Below, one piece after another: positions 30,295 to 39,871 of a stretch of DNA of 64,000 nt. The notes beneath the pieces were generated by a model. It saw only the letters and a program-made list of their open reading frames with translations, was not told where the DNA came from and did not search any database. How positions within the stretch are numbered: the first letter of the stretch is position 1; every line of letters starts with the position of its first letter. Both the position numbers and the translations under genes were made by a program. The DNA is from Mesorhizobium sp. CA14 (lineage in GTDB: Bacteria > Pseudomonadota > Alphaproteobacteria > Rhizobiales > Rhizobiaceae): positions 142,101-206,100 of the forward strand of contig NZ_JAIUHR010000007.1 in NCBI RefSeq assembly GCF_020165195.1, read 5' to 3'.

Positions 30295-31344
30295 ATGCGT
30301 TATAATCAGCTCGGCAATACCGGCCTGTTCGTTTCCGAACTCTGCCTCGGCACCATGACCTTCGGCGCCGCAGGCGAGAATGCCCAATGGGGCCTGATCG
30401 CCAGCCTCGACCAGAAGGGCGTCAACGAGATCGTCGCCCGCTCGATCGCCGCCGGCGTCAATTTCTTCGATACCGCGGACGTCTATTCCTTCGGCCAGTC
30501 CGAGCAGCTGCTGGGACAGTCGCTCAAGGATCTCGGCGTGAAACGTTCGGACGTTATCATCGCCACCAAAGTGCATGGCGCCATGGGCAGCGGACCCAAT
30601 GAGCGCGGCTCCTCGCGCGGTCACATCATGGATTCGGTGGACGGCAGCCTTAAGCGACTGCAGCTCGATCACATCGACCTCTACCAATTGCATGGTACCG
30701 ACACGGTGACGCCGATCGACGAGACGCTGCGCGCGCTCGACGATCTCGTCGCCAGCGGCAAGGTCCGCTATGTCGGCGTCTCCAACTGGCAGGCCTGGCG
30801 CATCGCCAAGGCGCTGGGCATCGCCGAGCGCAAAGGTTTTGCCCGCTTCGAGACCATCCAGTCCTACTACTCGATCGCCGGCCGCGATCTCGAGCGCGAG
30901 ATCGTTCCGCTGATCAACGAGGAAAAGCTGGGCCTGATGGTCTGGTCGCCAATGGCCGGCGGCCTGCTTTCCGGCAAATACGGCCCCGGCGCGCCTGGCA
31001 ATGGCGAGGGTCGCCGCGCTTCCTTCAACTTCCCGCCGGTCAATGAGGACCGCGCCTGGGCGGCGGTTGCCGTCATGCGCGAGGTCGCCAGGAAGCACGA
31101 TGTCAGCGTCGCCACGGTGGCATTGGGCTATGTGCTGGCAAAACCTTTTGTCATGAGCGTCCTCATCGGCGCCAGCCGCATGGACCAGCTCGAGCAGAAC
31201 CTCGCCGCGACCGGCTTGAAGCTCGACGCCGACGACCTCGCCAGGCTCGACGAGGTGAGCGCGCTGCCTGCCGAGTATCCCGGCTGGATGCTGGAGCGGC
31301 AAGGCGCCGGCCGGCGTCCCGCGCCGTTCGTGCCGAAGGCGTAA
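30295..31344 (+). CDS. Aldo/keto reductase 1
   Basis: 349 residues. The catalytic tetrad is visible: Asp and Tyr in FFDTADVYSFGQSE (about 57-62), Lys in VIIATKVHG (about 92) and His in DLYQLHGTDT (about 138). The NADPH end is SVLIGASRMDQLEQNL (about 285-300). It resembles the YajO/Tas-type open-chain reductases, acting on aldehydes or ketones of unknown origin. ATG follows CTCCTTTCTCGGGGAATC, a weak Shine-Dalgarno. It precedes the convergent LysR gene with a terminator between. Confidence 0.9.
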   Translation: MRYNQLGNTGLFVSELCLGTMTFGAAGENAQWGLIASLDQKGVNEIVARSIAAGVNFFDTADVYSFGQSEQLLGQSLKDLGVKRSDVIIATKVHGAMGSGPNERGSSRGHIMDSVDGSLKRLQLDHIDLYQLHGTDTVTPIDETLRALDDLVASGKVRYVGVSNWQAWRIAKALGIAERKGFARFETIQSYYSIAGRDLEREIVPLINEEKLGLMVWSPMAGGLLSGKYGPGAPGNGEGRRASFNFPPVNEDRAWAAVAVMREVARKHDVSVATVALGYVLAKPFVMSVLIGASRMDQLEQNLAATGLKLDADDLARLDEVSALPAEYPGWMLERQGAGRRPAPFVPKA

Positions 31345-31365
31345 TTCCGTTCGAGCAGAGAGGTC

Positions 31366-31397
31366 AGAGCCGCGTGCCATTGGCGCGCGGCTCTTTC
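31366..31397. terminator. Terminator between aldo/keto reductase 1 and lysR
   Basis: AGAGCCGCG-T-GCC-ATT-GGC-G-CGCGGCTCT forms a stem of about 12 bp followed by TTCC. It separates the convergent genes and works best for the plus-strand transcript. Confidence 0.75.
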
Positions 31398-31402
31398 CTC
31401 AT

Positions 31403-32308
31403 TCAGAGAAGAACGGTCTCCGCGAGGAAGTCGAGGAAGGCTCGGACGCGGGCAGGCAGATGCTTGCCATGACCGACATAGACGGCATGCGTCGGCTCCT
31501 CGTCGCCGGGATTGAACTCTTCCAGCAACGGCACAAGCAGCCCGGCGGCAATATCGGGCTCGACATGCCAGCGCGCCAGCCGCGCTATGCCGGCTCCTGC
31601 CAGCGTCGTTCGCCGCATCGCTTCTCCGTCGGTCAGCGACATGTTTCCGACAATCGGCATGATGATCGATTTTCCTGTCGCGTCGACAAAAGGCCAACCC
31701 TCGATATGCCTGGCGAAGCCGAAGGCCAGCATGTTGTGGCGAGCGAGGTCGGACAATGCGCGTGGCGTGCCGCGTGCTTCAAGATACGCAGGCGACGCGA
31801 CCAGGACCATCCGGCTCTGGCCGAGTTTGCGCGCAACCAGGCGTGACTCGCGCAGCGGCCCGGCGCGGATAGCGACATCGGCGCGCTCTTCCAGAAGGTC
31901 GATGACACTGTCGGTCAGCACGGCTTCGACGAAAATCTCTGGATAATTTTCCAGGAAGCGCGGCAAGAGCGGCATCAGCCGGTGCTGGCCGAACGGCACA
32001 TAGGAGTTGACCCTGAGCCTGCCGCGCGGCGCAGCGCCCGCCGCCGCTTCGCGCTCGGCCGCGTCGAGATCGGCGAGGATGCGCAGGCCGCTGTCGTGGA
32101 AGGCAGCCCCTTCCGGCGTCAGCTGGAGCTTGCGCGTCGAGCGGCTGATGAGCCGCGCGCCAAGCCGCGCCTCCAGCCGCGCGATCAGCTTGCTCACCGC
32201 CGACGGTGTCATGCGCAACGCCCGCGCCGCGGCCGAGAAGCTGCCCGCCGCGACGACGCGGACGAACACTTCGATCTCGCCGGAGCGGTTAATATCGGGT
32301 CTCGCCAT
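31403..32308 (-). CDS. LysR family transcriptional regulator
   Basis: 301 residues. The N-terminal winged helix-turn-helix reads EIEVFVRVVAAGSFSAAARA and then LRMTPSAVSKLIARLEARLG, and the remainder is a substrate-binding domain. It belongs to the CrgA/PecT-like group that regulates a divergent neighbour. It lies back-to-back with the MFS gene. ATG 32308 matches family starts but lacks a Shine-Dalgarno; a GTG at 32371 with GGAAG upstream is an alternative. A perfect palindrome GTGAATTTATTTCAC touches the ATG. Confidence 0.9.
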   Translation of the reverse strand: MARPDINRSGEIEVFVRVVAAGSFSAAARALRMTPSAVSKLIARLEARLGARLISRSTRKLQLTPEGAAFHDSGLRILADLDAAEREAAAGAAPRGRLRVNSYVPFGQHRLMPLLPRFLENYPEIFVEAVLTDSVIDLLEERADVAIRAGPLRESRLVARKLGQSRMVLVASPAYLEARGTPRALSDLARHNMLAFGFARHIEGWPFVDATGKSIIMPIVGNMSLTDGEAMRRTTLAGAGIARLARWHVEPDIAAGLLVPLLEEFNPGDEEPTHAVYVGHGKHLPARVRAFLDFLAETVLL

Positions 32309-32310
32309 TC

Positions 32311-32325
32311 GTGAATTTATTTCAC
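32311..32325. promoter_or_regulatory. LysR-type operator (T-N11-A)
   Basis: GTGAATTTATTTCAC is a perfect 5+5 inverted repeat with a 5-base spacer and contains TGAA...TTCA, a textbook T-N11-A box. It lies between lysR and the divergent MFS gene, just upstream of the lysR start. Confidence 0.6.
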
Positions 32326-32428
32326 AGAAAATGTGCCCGATGCAAGGCTGGTTCACAGCTTGGCGGATCACGATCTTCCGGTCCGGGCGCGGGACTTATG
32401 CGTCCTTCAGCACAAACGGACGATCGCC

Positions 32429-33616
32429 ATGCCTCTTGCTCTTTATGCCCTCACCGCCGGCGCCTTCGGCATCGGCGTCACCGAATTCGTCATCATGGGG
32501 CTGCTGCTCGATGTCAGCGCCGATCTCGGCGTCTCGATCTCGGCCGCGGGCCTGCTCATCTCCGGCTATGCGCTGGGCGTCGTCGTCGGCGCGCCGCTGC
32601 TTGGCGCCTTGACCGGACGCCTGCCGCGCAAGACCTTGCTGCTTGTCCTGATGGTGGTCTTCACCCTCGGCAACCTCGCCTGCGCGCTGGCGCCGGACTA
32701 CTGGACGCTGATGGCGGCGCGTGTGCTCACCGCCTTCGCCCATGCCTCCTTCTTCGGCGTCGGCTCCGTCGTCGCAACCGGCCTTGTCGCGCCCAACCGG
32801 AAGGCCTCGGCCATCGCGCTGATGTTCACCGGTCTCACCGTCGCCAACATCCTTGGCGTGCCCTTCGGCACATGGCTCGGCCAGGCCTATGGCTGGCGTT
32901 CAAGCTTCCTGGCGGTCACGCTGGTCGGCGTCATCGCCTTTGCCGTGATCGCGCTGCTGGTGCCGCGCGACGAGCCCGCCGCCACGGAGGAAGAGGAGAC
33001 CTCCGAAGGCACGCTCGCCGTGCTCGGCCGCCGGCCGGTGCTGCTCGGCCTGTTGACCACCGTGCTGAGCTGGGTCGGCGTCTTTGCGGCCTTCACCTAT
33101 CTGGCGCCCATCCTCACCCGCGTCACCGGCTTTTCCGAGGGCGCTGTCTCGCCGATTCTGCTGGTCTTCGGCGGTGGCCTGGTGGCTGGCAATCTGCTTG
33201 GCGGGCGCCTTGCCGACCGCCATCTGGTGTCGACGGTCGTCGGCACGCTGGTCGCGCTGTCGGCGGTGCTGTTCGTCATGACCGCCGCGATCCATCAGCC
33301 GGTCACCGCGATTATTGCCGTCGGCCTGCTGGGTGCTGCCGCCTTTGCCACCGTCGCGCCGCTGCAGATGTGGGTGCTGAAGAAGGCCGAGGGCGCCGGC
33401 CAGGGCCTGGCCTCCTCCTTCAACATCGCCGCCTTCAATCTCGGCAACGCAATCGGCGCCTGGCTCGGCGGCTTCGTTATCGACCATGGCCCCGGCCTCG
33501 GCGCCGTGCCCCTCGTTGCGGGCCTCGTGCCGCTCGCCGCGCTCGGTGTGGTGCTCACGGCGCTGCGCCTCGAACGCGGCCGGGCGATCGGCAAGCCGGT
33601 CACGGCGCAGTGCTGA
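32429..33616 (+). CDS. MFS transporter, AraJ/YdhP-type (DHA1) efflux
   Basis: 395 residues, 12 hydrophobic segments. MPLALYALTAGAFGIGVTEF and MGLLLDVSADLGVSISAAGL are the standard start of the sugar-efflux/drug-efflux DHA1 group (AraJ, YdhP, NepI), with the RLPRKTLL basic loop between helices 2 and 3. It probably exports a sugar, nucleoside or drug. ATG 32429 is chosen by family start; longer frame upstream runs into the LysR promoter. It forms an operon with the aldo/keto reductase 37 bp downstream and is probably controlled by the divergent LysR protein. Confidence 0.9.
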   Translation: MPLALYALTAGAFGIGVTEFVIMGLLLDVSADLGVSISAAGLLISGYALGVVVGAPLLGALTGRLPRKTLLLVLMVVFTLGNLACALAPDYWTLMAARVLTAFAHASFFGVGSVVATGLVAPNRKASAIALMFTGLTVANILGVPFGTWLGQAYGWRSSFLAVTLVGVIAFAVIALLVPRDEPAATEEEETSEGTLAVLGRRPVLLGLLTTVLSWVGVFAAFTYLAPILTRVTGFSEGAVSPILLVFGGGLVAGNLLGGRLADRHLVSTVVGTLVALSAVLFVMTAAIHQPVTAIIAVGLLGAAAFATVAPLQMWVLKKAEGAGQGLASSFNIAAFNLGNAIGAWLGGFVIDHGPGLGAVPLVAGLVPLAALGVVLTALRLERGRAIGKPVTAQC

Positions 33617-33653
33617 GCGCTGATCCCTTCGACATCCAATCAGGAGAAAAAAG

Positions 33654-34688
33654 ATGGACTATCGACCTCTCGGCGCCTCCGGCCTGAAAGTGCCCGCCCT
33701 TTCCTTCGGCGCCGGAACTTTTGGTGGCTCCGGCCCGCTGTTCGGCCATTGGGGCAACAGCGACGCGAAGGAAGCGCGCCGGCTGGTCGACATATGCCTG
33801 GAAGCAGGCGTCAATCTCTTCGACACCGCCGATGTTTATTCGAATGGTGCTTCGGAGGAGGTGCTGGGTGAGGCCATCAAGGGCCGCCGCGACGCGGTGC
33901 TGATCTCGACCAAGACGTCCCTGCCGATGGGCGACGGCCCGGCCGACTGGGGCTCGTCGCGCTCGCGCCTGATCCGCTCCGTCGACGCGGCGCTGAAGCG
34001 CCTCGGCACCGATTATATCGACTTGCTGCAGCTCCACGCCTTCGACGCCTCGACGCCGGTCGAGGAGGTGCTTTCGACGCTGGACGATCTCGTGCGCTCT
34101 GGCAAGCTGCGCTATGTCGGTGTCTCCAATTTCTCCGGCTGGCAGGTGATGAAGTCGCTCGGCCTGGCCGACAGGCACGGCTACCCGCGCTATATCGCGC
34201 ATCAGGTCTATTATTCGCTGGTCGGGCGCGACTATGAATGGGAGCTGATGCCGCTCGGCCTCGACCAGGGCGTCGGCGCCTTGGTGTGGAGCCCGCTCGG
34301 CTGGGGCCGGCTCACCGGCAAGATCCGCCGCGGAAAACCCTTGCCGGAGAATAGCCGGCTGCACGGCACCGCCGATTTCGGCCCGCCGGTCGAGGATGAG
34401 CATCTCTTCAAGGTGGTCGACGCGCTGGAGGCGGCCGCCGCCGAGACCGGCAAGACCGTGCCGCAAATCGCCATCAACTGGCTCCTGCAGCGGCCGACCG
34501 TGTCATCGGTGATCATTGGCGCGCGCAACGAGGAGCAGCTCCGCCAGAACCTCGGCGCCGTCGGCTGGGCGCTGACGCCGGAGCAGATCAGGGCGCTCGA
34601 TGAAGCCAGCGCGGTGACGGCGCCTTATCCGTACTTCCCCTATCGCCGCCAGGAAGGTTTCGCCCGGCTGAACCCGCCGGCGGTGTAA
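33654..34688 (+). CDS. Aldo/keto reductase 2
   Basis: 344 residues. Asp/Tyr in NLFDTADVYSNGASEE (about 56-61), Lys in AVLISTKTSLPMG (about 86), His in DLLQLHAFDAST (about 128), NADP end SSVIIGARNEEQLRQNL. AGGAGAAAAAAG precedes the ATG. It follows the MFS gene and shares its probable LysR control. It is a distant paralogue of aldo/keto reductase 1, and the four-gene set AKR1, LysR, MFS, AKR2 may form a small detoxification or sugar-handling group. Confidence 0.9.
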   Translation: MDYRPLGASGLKVPALSFGAGTFGGSGPLFGHWGNSDAKEARRLVDICLEAGVNLFDTADVYSNGASEEVLGEAIKGRRDAVLISTKTSLPMGDGPADWGSSRSRLIRSVDAALKRLGTDYIDLLQLHAFDASTPVEEVLSTLDDLVRSGKLRYVGVSNFSGWQVMKSLGLADRHGYPRYIAHQVYYSLVGRDYEWELMPLGLDQGVGALVWSPLGWGRLTGKIRRGKPLPENSRLHGTADFGPPVEDEHLFKVVDALEAAAAETGKTVPQIAINWLLQRPTVSSVIIGARNEEQLRQNLGAVGWALTPEQIRALDEASAVTAPYPYFPYRRQEGFARLNPPAV

Positions 34689-34709
34689 GCGCCCGCGCTG
34701 AAACTGCCA

Positions 34710-34875
34710 ATCTCCCCCCTTGCGGGGGAGATGGCCGGCAGGCCAGAGGGGGGTGTGAAGAAATGCGACGATGACCTGAACCGCCAACTACGGGCGGCTT
34801 CGTGGACAATTGCTGACATGTTGGCGGGACAGCACCCCCTCTGCCCTGCCGGGCATCTCCCGCAAGGGGGGAGAT
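34710..34875. repeat. Palindromic repeat module between convergent genes
   Basis: The ends ATCTCCCCCCTTGCGGGGGA and TCTCCCGCAAGGGGGGAGAT are inverted copies, each itself a hairpin around TTGC/GCAA. Inner pairs are CCAGAGGGGGGTG with CACCCCCTCTG-like sequence. It lies between the AKR2 and usg stop codons. Not coding. Confidence 0.75.
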
Positions 34876-34890
34876 CAGCTCTGCCGCCGC

Positions 34891-35163
34891 TCAATGCACT
34901 CGAAACTCCCCATCCACCTTCCGCCACTCGTTCGGCGCGATCAGCTTCTGGTGCGTGTAGGTCACCGAATGCAGCGGGCCGTCGAGCTTGGTCTTCCAGA
35001 ACTCGATGAAGCGGATCAGCACCGGGAATTCCGGAGCTAGGTCATAGTCCTGCCAGACATAGCTTTGCAGCAGGTGCGGGTGATCCGGGTAGTGATAAAG
35101 GATCTTAGCCGTAGTCAGCCCGTATCCCCTGAGCATCAGGTCCATTTCGGAATTGTCGCGCAT
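34891..35163 (-). CDS. usg: Usg family protein
   Basis: 90 residues: SEMDLMLRGYGLTTAKILYH, then YVWQDYDLAPEFPVLIRFIE and GPLHSVTYTHQKLIAPNEWR. This is the small alphaproteobacterial Usg protein, first noted beside trp genes and of unknown function. It is full-length. ATG 35163 matches the family start; upstream in-frame codons have no support. An isolated single gene here, divergent from acsA. Confidence 0.88.
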   Translation of the reverse strand: MRDNSEMDLMLRGYGLTTAKILYHYPDHPHLLQSYVWQDYDLAPEFPVLIRFIEFWKTKLDGPLHSVTYTHQKLIAPNEWRKVDGEFRVH

Positions 35164-35466
35164 TGCGTTTCCTTGGTTGATTCTCCTTCCTCCCAACGCT
35201 GAATTGTGCGCACGGTTGCTTAACTGTCTATGGATTTCTTCGAGACTGTGCAAAATTTTTGTCGTTAAAACAGGCAGTTAGCAGCCGCGCAGCGAGAGTG
35301 CTAATAGCTGATCCAATTGCCCCTGCGTCATCCCGCCGCGCGAATCCAACGTCTAATATTGCCGTCACGGCGGAACTGTTAATAATGCCCGCGAATTCGC
35401 GGCCGCTTCGCCGCGATGCTGTCGGCGTTTCAAGCCGGCGGAACGGTCCTGGAGGAAAGCTGAAAA
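35164..35466. other. 303-bp intergenic region between usg and acsA
   Basis: It holds the two divergent promoters. A perfect GCGAATTCGC palindrome at 35391-35400 is followed by GGCCGCTTCGCCGCG, a short stem. An AT-rich part near 35250-35275 (GCAAAATTTTTGTCGTTAAA) may hold promoter elements, but no -35/-10 pair is convincing. GGAGGAAAG at 35452 is the acsA Shine-Dalgarno. Confidence 0.45.
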
Positions 35467-37421
<1,955 letters not shown>

Positions 37422-37422
<1 letters not shown>

Positions 37423-38189
37423 TGGCCGGCGAGGCAATCCTCGGCGCCGTCAGCCAGCTCTGGCGCTATCCGGCGAGCTCGCTCGCCGGCGAGCGGCTTG
37501 ATGCCATCTCCGTCGGGCTGAAGACCGTCGATGGCGACCGGCTGTTCGGACTGGTCGATGCTTCCGACAGCGAGATCGCCAGGCCCGACCGCGAAGCCAG
37601 ATGGCACAAGGTGCCGCTGATCCGCACCAGGCTGAGTGAGGCCCCGGTGAACAAGGAATGGCGGCTCGAAGTGGCGGTGCCCGGCGGCGAATGGCTGCCG
37701 GCACCGGATCCTGAAAGCGACCGCGCGGTATCGGCCTTTCTCGGCTTCGAAGCCTCGATCCGGCCGTTCGGCGCGCAGAACGCGGCGCCCGGCTACGCCG
37801 GCCCGCTGACCGAGGCCCGCTATGCCAAGGCGCCGATCCATCTGCTCACCACCGCCTCGCTGGCCAGGCTGAAGGCGCTGCATCCCGAGGGCGCGCCCGA
37901 TCCGCGCCGCTTCCGGCCCAACATCGTGGTTGACATGGCGCCGGTCGAAGGCGCTTTTCCCGAAACGGAATGGATCGGCAAGAAACTCGCGGTCGGCGAT
38001 CTGCTGCTCACCGTTTCCGAACCCTGCCGCCGCTGCGGCTTCACCATCATCGCCCAGGACGGCTTCGACACCGATCCCGGCATCCTGCGCAATTTGGTAC
38101 GCTATAACGCTCACAATCTCGGCGTCTACTGCACGGTCGACCGGCCCGCACGGATCGAGATCGGCGCGCCGATGCGCTTGATGGACTGA
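37422..38189 (+). CDS. MOSC domain protein
   Basis: 255 residues. The N-terminal half is a MOSC_N beta-barrel (VSQLWRYPASSLAGERLDAI) and the C-terminal half a MOSC domain with its Cys in SEPCRRCGFTIIAQDGFDT and the RFRPNIVV motif. MOSC proteins carry sulfur or bind molybdenum cofactor, as in mARC/YcbX. Translationally coupled to acsA by TGATG, although no functional link with acetate activation is known. Cytoplasmic. Confidence 0.9.
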
Positions 38190-38201
38190 AGCGGGTCGGG
38201 T

Positions 38202-39470
38202 CTACCTGTACAAATCCGCCCGTGTTGGCGGCAGGCCGCTCGGGCCGCGGGCGCGCTTGGTGGCGACAGTCTGGAAAATCTGCGCCGAGGCGCGCTCGAA
38301 GGTGATAGAGCAACCCGTCAGATAGAGCAGCCACAGCCGCGCCTTGGGCTCGCCGACCTCGGCGACCGCCTCGTCGAAGCGCGCATGCAGCCGCTCCGCC
38401 CACAGCCGGCAGGTTTGCGCATAATGCTCGCGCAGGTTCTCCACGTCATAGACCAGGAAGCCGTGCGCCTCGAGATTGCCGAGCGTCATGCCGATCGTGT
38501 CGAGCTCGCCGCCGGGAAAGATGTATTTGATCAGGGCCTTGTATTCCGGCCCCTTGCGCAACGTCTTGCGGATGTCGCCCTTGCTGCGCCTGGTGATGGC
38601 GTGGTGCAGATAGATCCCGCCGGGCTTGAGCAGACGATGGACGGTCGAGAAGTAGGCGTCGTGATTGGCGAGCCCCAGATGCTCGAACATGCCGATCGAC
38701 GATATCTTGTCGAAGCTGCCTGAGAGTTCGGCATAGGATTTTATCTCGATGGTGATGCGATCCTCCAGCCCCTCGGCGCGAATGCGTTCGCGGGCAAGGT
38801 CGGTCTGGGCTTGCGACAGGGAGACGCCATGGCCGAAGACGCCGTAGTTCTTCGCCGCATGGATAAGCATCGCGCCCCAGCCGCAACCGATGTCGAGCAG
38901 CTTTTCGCCGGGCTTCAGCCTGAGCTTGCGGCAGATGTGGTCGAGCTTGTCGACTTGCGCCTGGTCGATGCCACTGGCGAAATCGTGGAAATAGCCGCAA
39001 CTGTAGACCATGCGCTCGTCGAGGAAGAGCCGGTAGAAATCATTCGAAATGTCGTAATGGTGCTGGATCGCCTCCTTGTTCGATCCGCTGACGAAAGGCT
39101 TGCGGCCGGAAAGGTCACTGCGCGCCGTCATCTGCTTGCGCGAAAACAACACCATTGGCAGGTCGCGCAGGATCGCCAGCTTGGGCAGGGATTTGAGCTT
39201 CGTCTTGAGCTTGCCTTGCGAAGGCAGGGCATAGAAATCGAACAGCGTGCCTTCCTCGATATCGACCGTCTTGGAAATCCACATCTCCACCAGCGTCGAG
39301 AAAGTCGGCCGGCGAACCAGCTGCCAGACGATGTCCTGATCGTTGATGGCAAGCACCGGACCGCTGGCGGGTCCGATCCGCTCGCCGGTCCACAGCCGGT
39401 CCGCAAAACCCGGCTTCAGCGTTTCGACGACCTTGCGTACGATCCGCGCAGCTCTGTCGGCGGCGTCCAT
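38202..39470 (-). CDS. cfa: Cyclopropane-fatty-acyl-phospholipid synthase family protein
   Basis: 422 residues. The SAM site is LLDIGCGWGAMLIHAAKNYG (about residue 198), preceded by HYDISNDFYRLFLDERMVYS and followed by SIGMFEHLGLANHDAYF, all CFA synthase signatures. It transfers a methylene from SAM to unsaturated membrane lipids, giving acid- or stress-resistant membranes, and related enzymes make other methylated lipids. ATG 39470 is preferred over a longer frame because GGAGGTGGGA precedes it directly. Convergent with the MOSC gene by 12 bp. Confidence 0.93.
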   Translation of the reverse strand: MDAADRAARIVRKVVETLKPGFADRLWTGERIGPASGPVLAINDQDIVWQLVRRPTFSTLVEMWISKTVDIEEGTLFDFYALPSQGKLKTKLKSLPKLAILRDLPMVLFSRKQMTARSDLSGRKPFVSGSNKEAIQHHYDISNDFYRLFLDERMVYSCGYFHDFASGIDQAQVDKLDHICRKLRLKPGEKLLDIGCGWGAMLIHAAKNYGVFGHGVSLSQAQTDLARERIRAEGLEDRITIEIKSYAELSGSFDKISSIGMFEHLGLANHDAYFSTVHRLLKPGGIYLHHAITRRSKGDIRKTLRKGPEYKALIKYIFPGGELDTIGMTLGNLEAHGFLVYDVENLREHYAQTCRLWAERLHARFDEAVAEVGEPKARLWLLYLTGCSITFERASAQIFQTVATKRARGPSGLPPTRADLYR

Positions 39471-39655
39471 TCCCACCTCCCGATATGTCGCCCCCAAAGC
39501 CGCACTGTCGTCCACCGGCCTGCGGACCGCAATCCCGATCTGTTGCGCAAAAGCACCGCAAGAGGAGGTTTCCAGGCTAGCGGCATGACCATTCCGTCGC
39601 GTCATCTTGTCTTTTGCCGCGGCGCACCCCATCATCTGAGTGTGTTCAACGAACT

Positions 39656-39671
39656 GAAAGGAGGTGATCCG
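39656..39671 (+). promoter_or_regulatory. Very long Shine-Dalgarno of a 23-codon ORF
   Basis: TGAAAGGAGGTGATCC just before an ATG. From AAAGGAGGTGATCC it is complementary to the 3' end of 16S rRNA over 14 bases. Ordinary sites here match 5-7. Confidence 0.8.
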
Positions 39672-39743
39672 ATGTCGAGTGATTTCGTTTTCCATAACGT
39701 GAGCTCTGCGGATTACACTTCCGGGAAGCAGTCTTCCCGTTAA
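39672..39743 (+). CDS. Candidate 23-residue small protein
   Basis: MSSDFVFHNVSSADYTSGKQ then SSR, then TAA. It has no family I recognise, no signal peptide and no membrane segment. It is supported by the exceptionally long Shine-Dalgarno ending one base before the ATG and by a strong terminator 70 bp after the stop, which together look like a short dedicated transcription unit. It might be a real microprotein, a leader peptide, or the exposed part of a regulatory RNA that binds 16S rRNA. Nothing downstream on this strand would be served as a leader, since tadG is on the other strand. Confidence 0.5.
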   Translation: MSSDFVFHNVSSADYTSGKQSSR

Positions 39744-39812
39744 GGCGCGAGACGCGCGGCAGGTAGCCCGGAGGGGCTGCCGCCAGGGGCCGCGTCATGG
39801 ACGGAAACACGG

Positions 39813-39848
39813 AAGGCCGCCGGCTTCGTCAAGAAGCGGCGGCCTTTT
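39813..39848. terminator. Terminator between the small ORF and the TadG-like gene
   Basis: AAGGCCGCCGGCTTC-GTCAA-GAAGCGGCGGCCTT, a 14-bp stem with one bulged G, followed by TTCCGTTT on the plus strand and preceded by TTTCCGTG-type sequence on the minus. It can terminate both directions. Confidence 0.85.
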
Positions 39849-39871
39849 CCGTTTGGGGTCGGCGCTTCAGG

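Noticed and set aside
39595..39695. Upstream start of cfa giving a 497-residue protein
   Set aside because: The segment has no family match; GGAGGTGGGA stands directly before ATG 39470.
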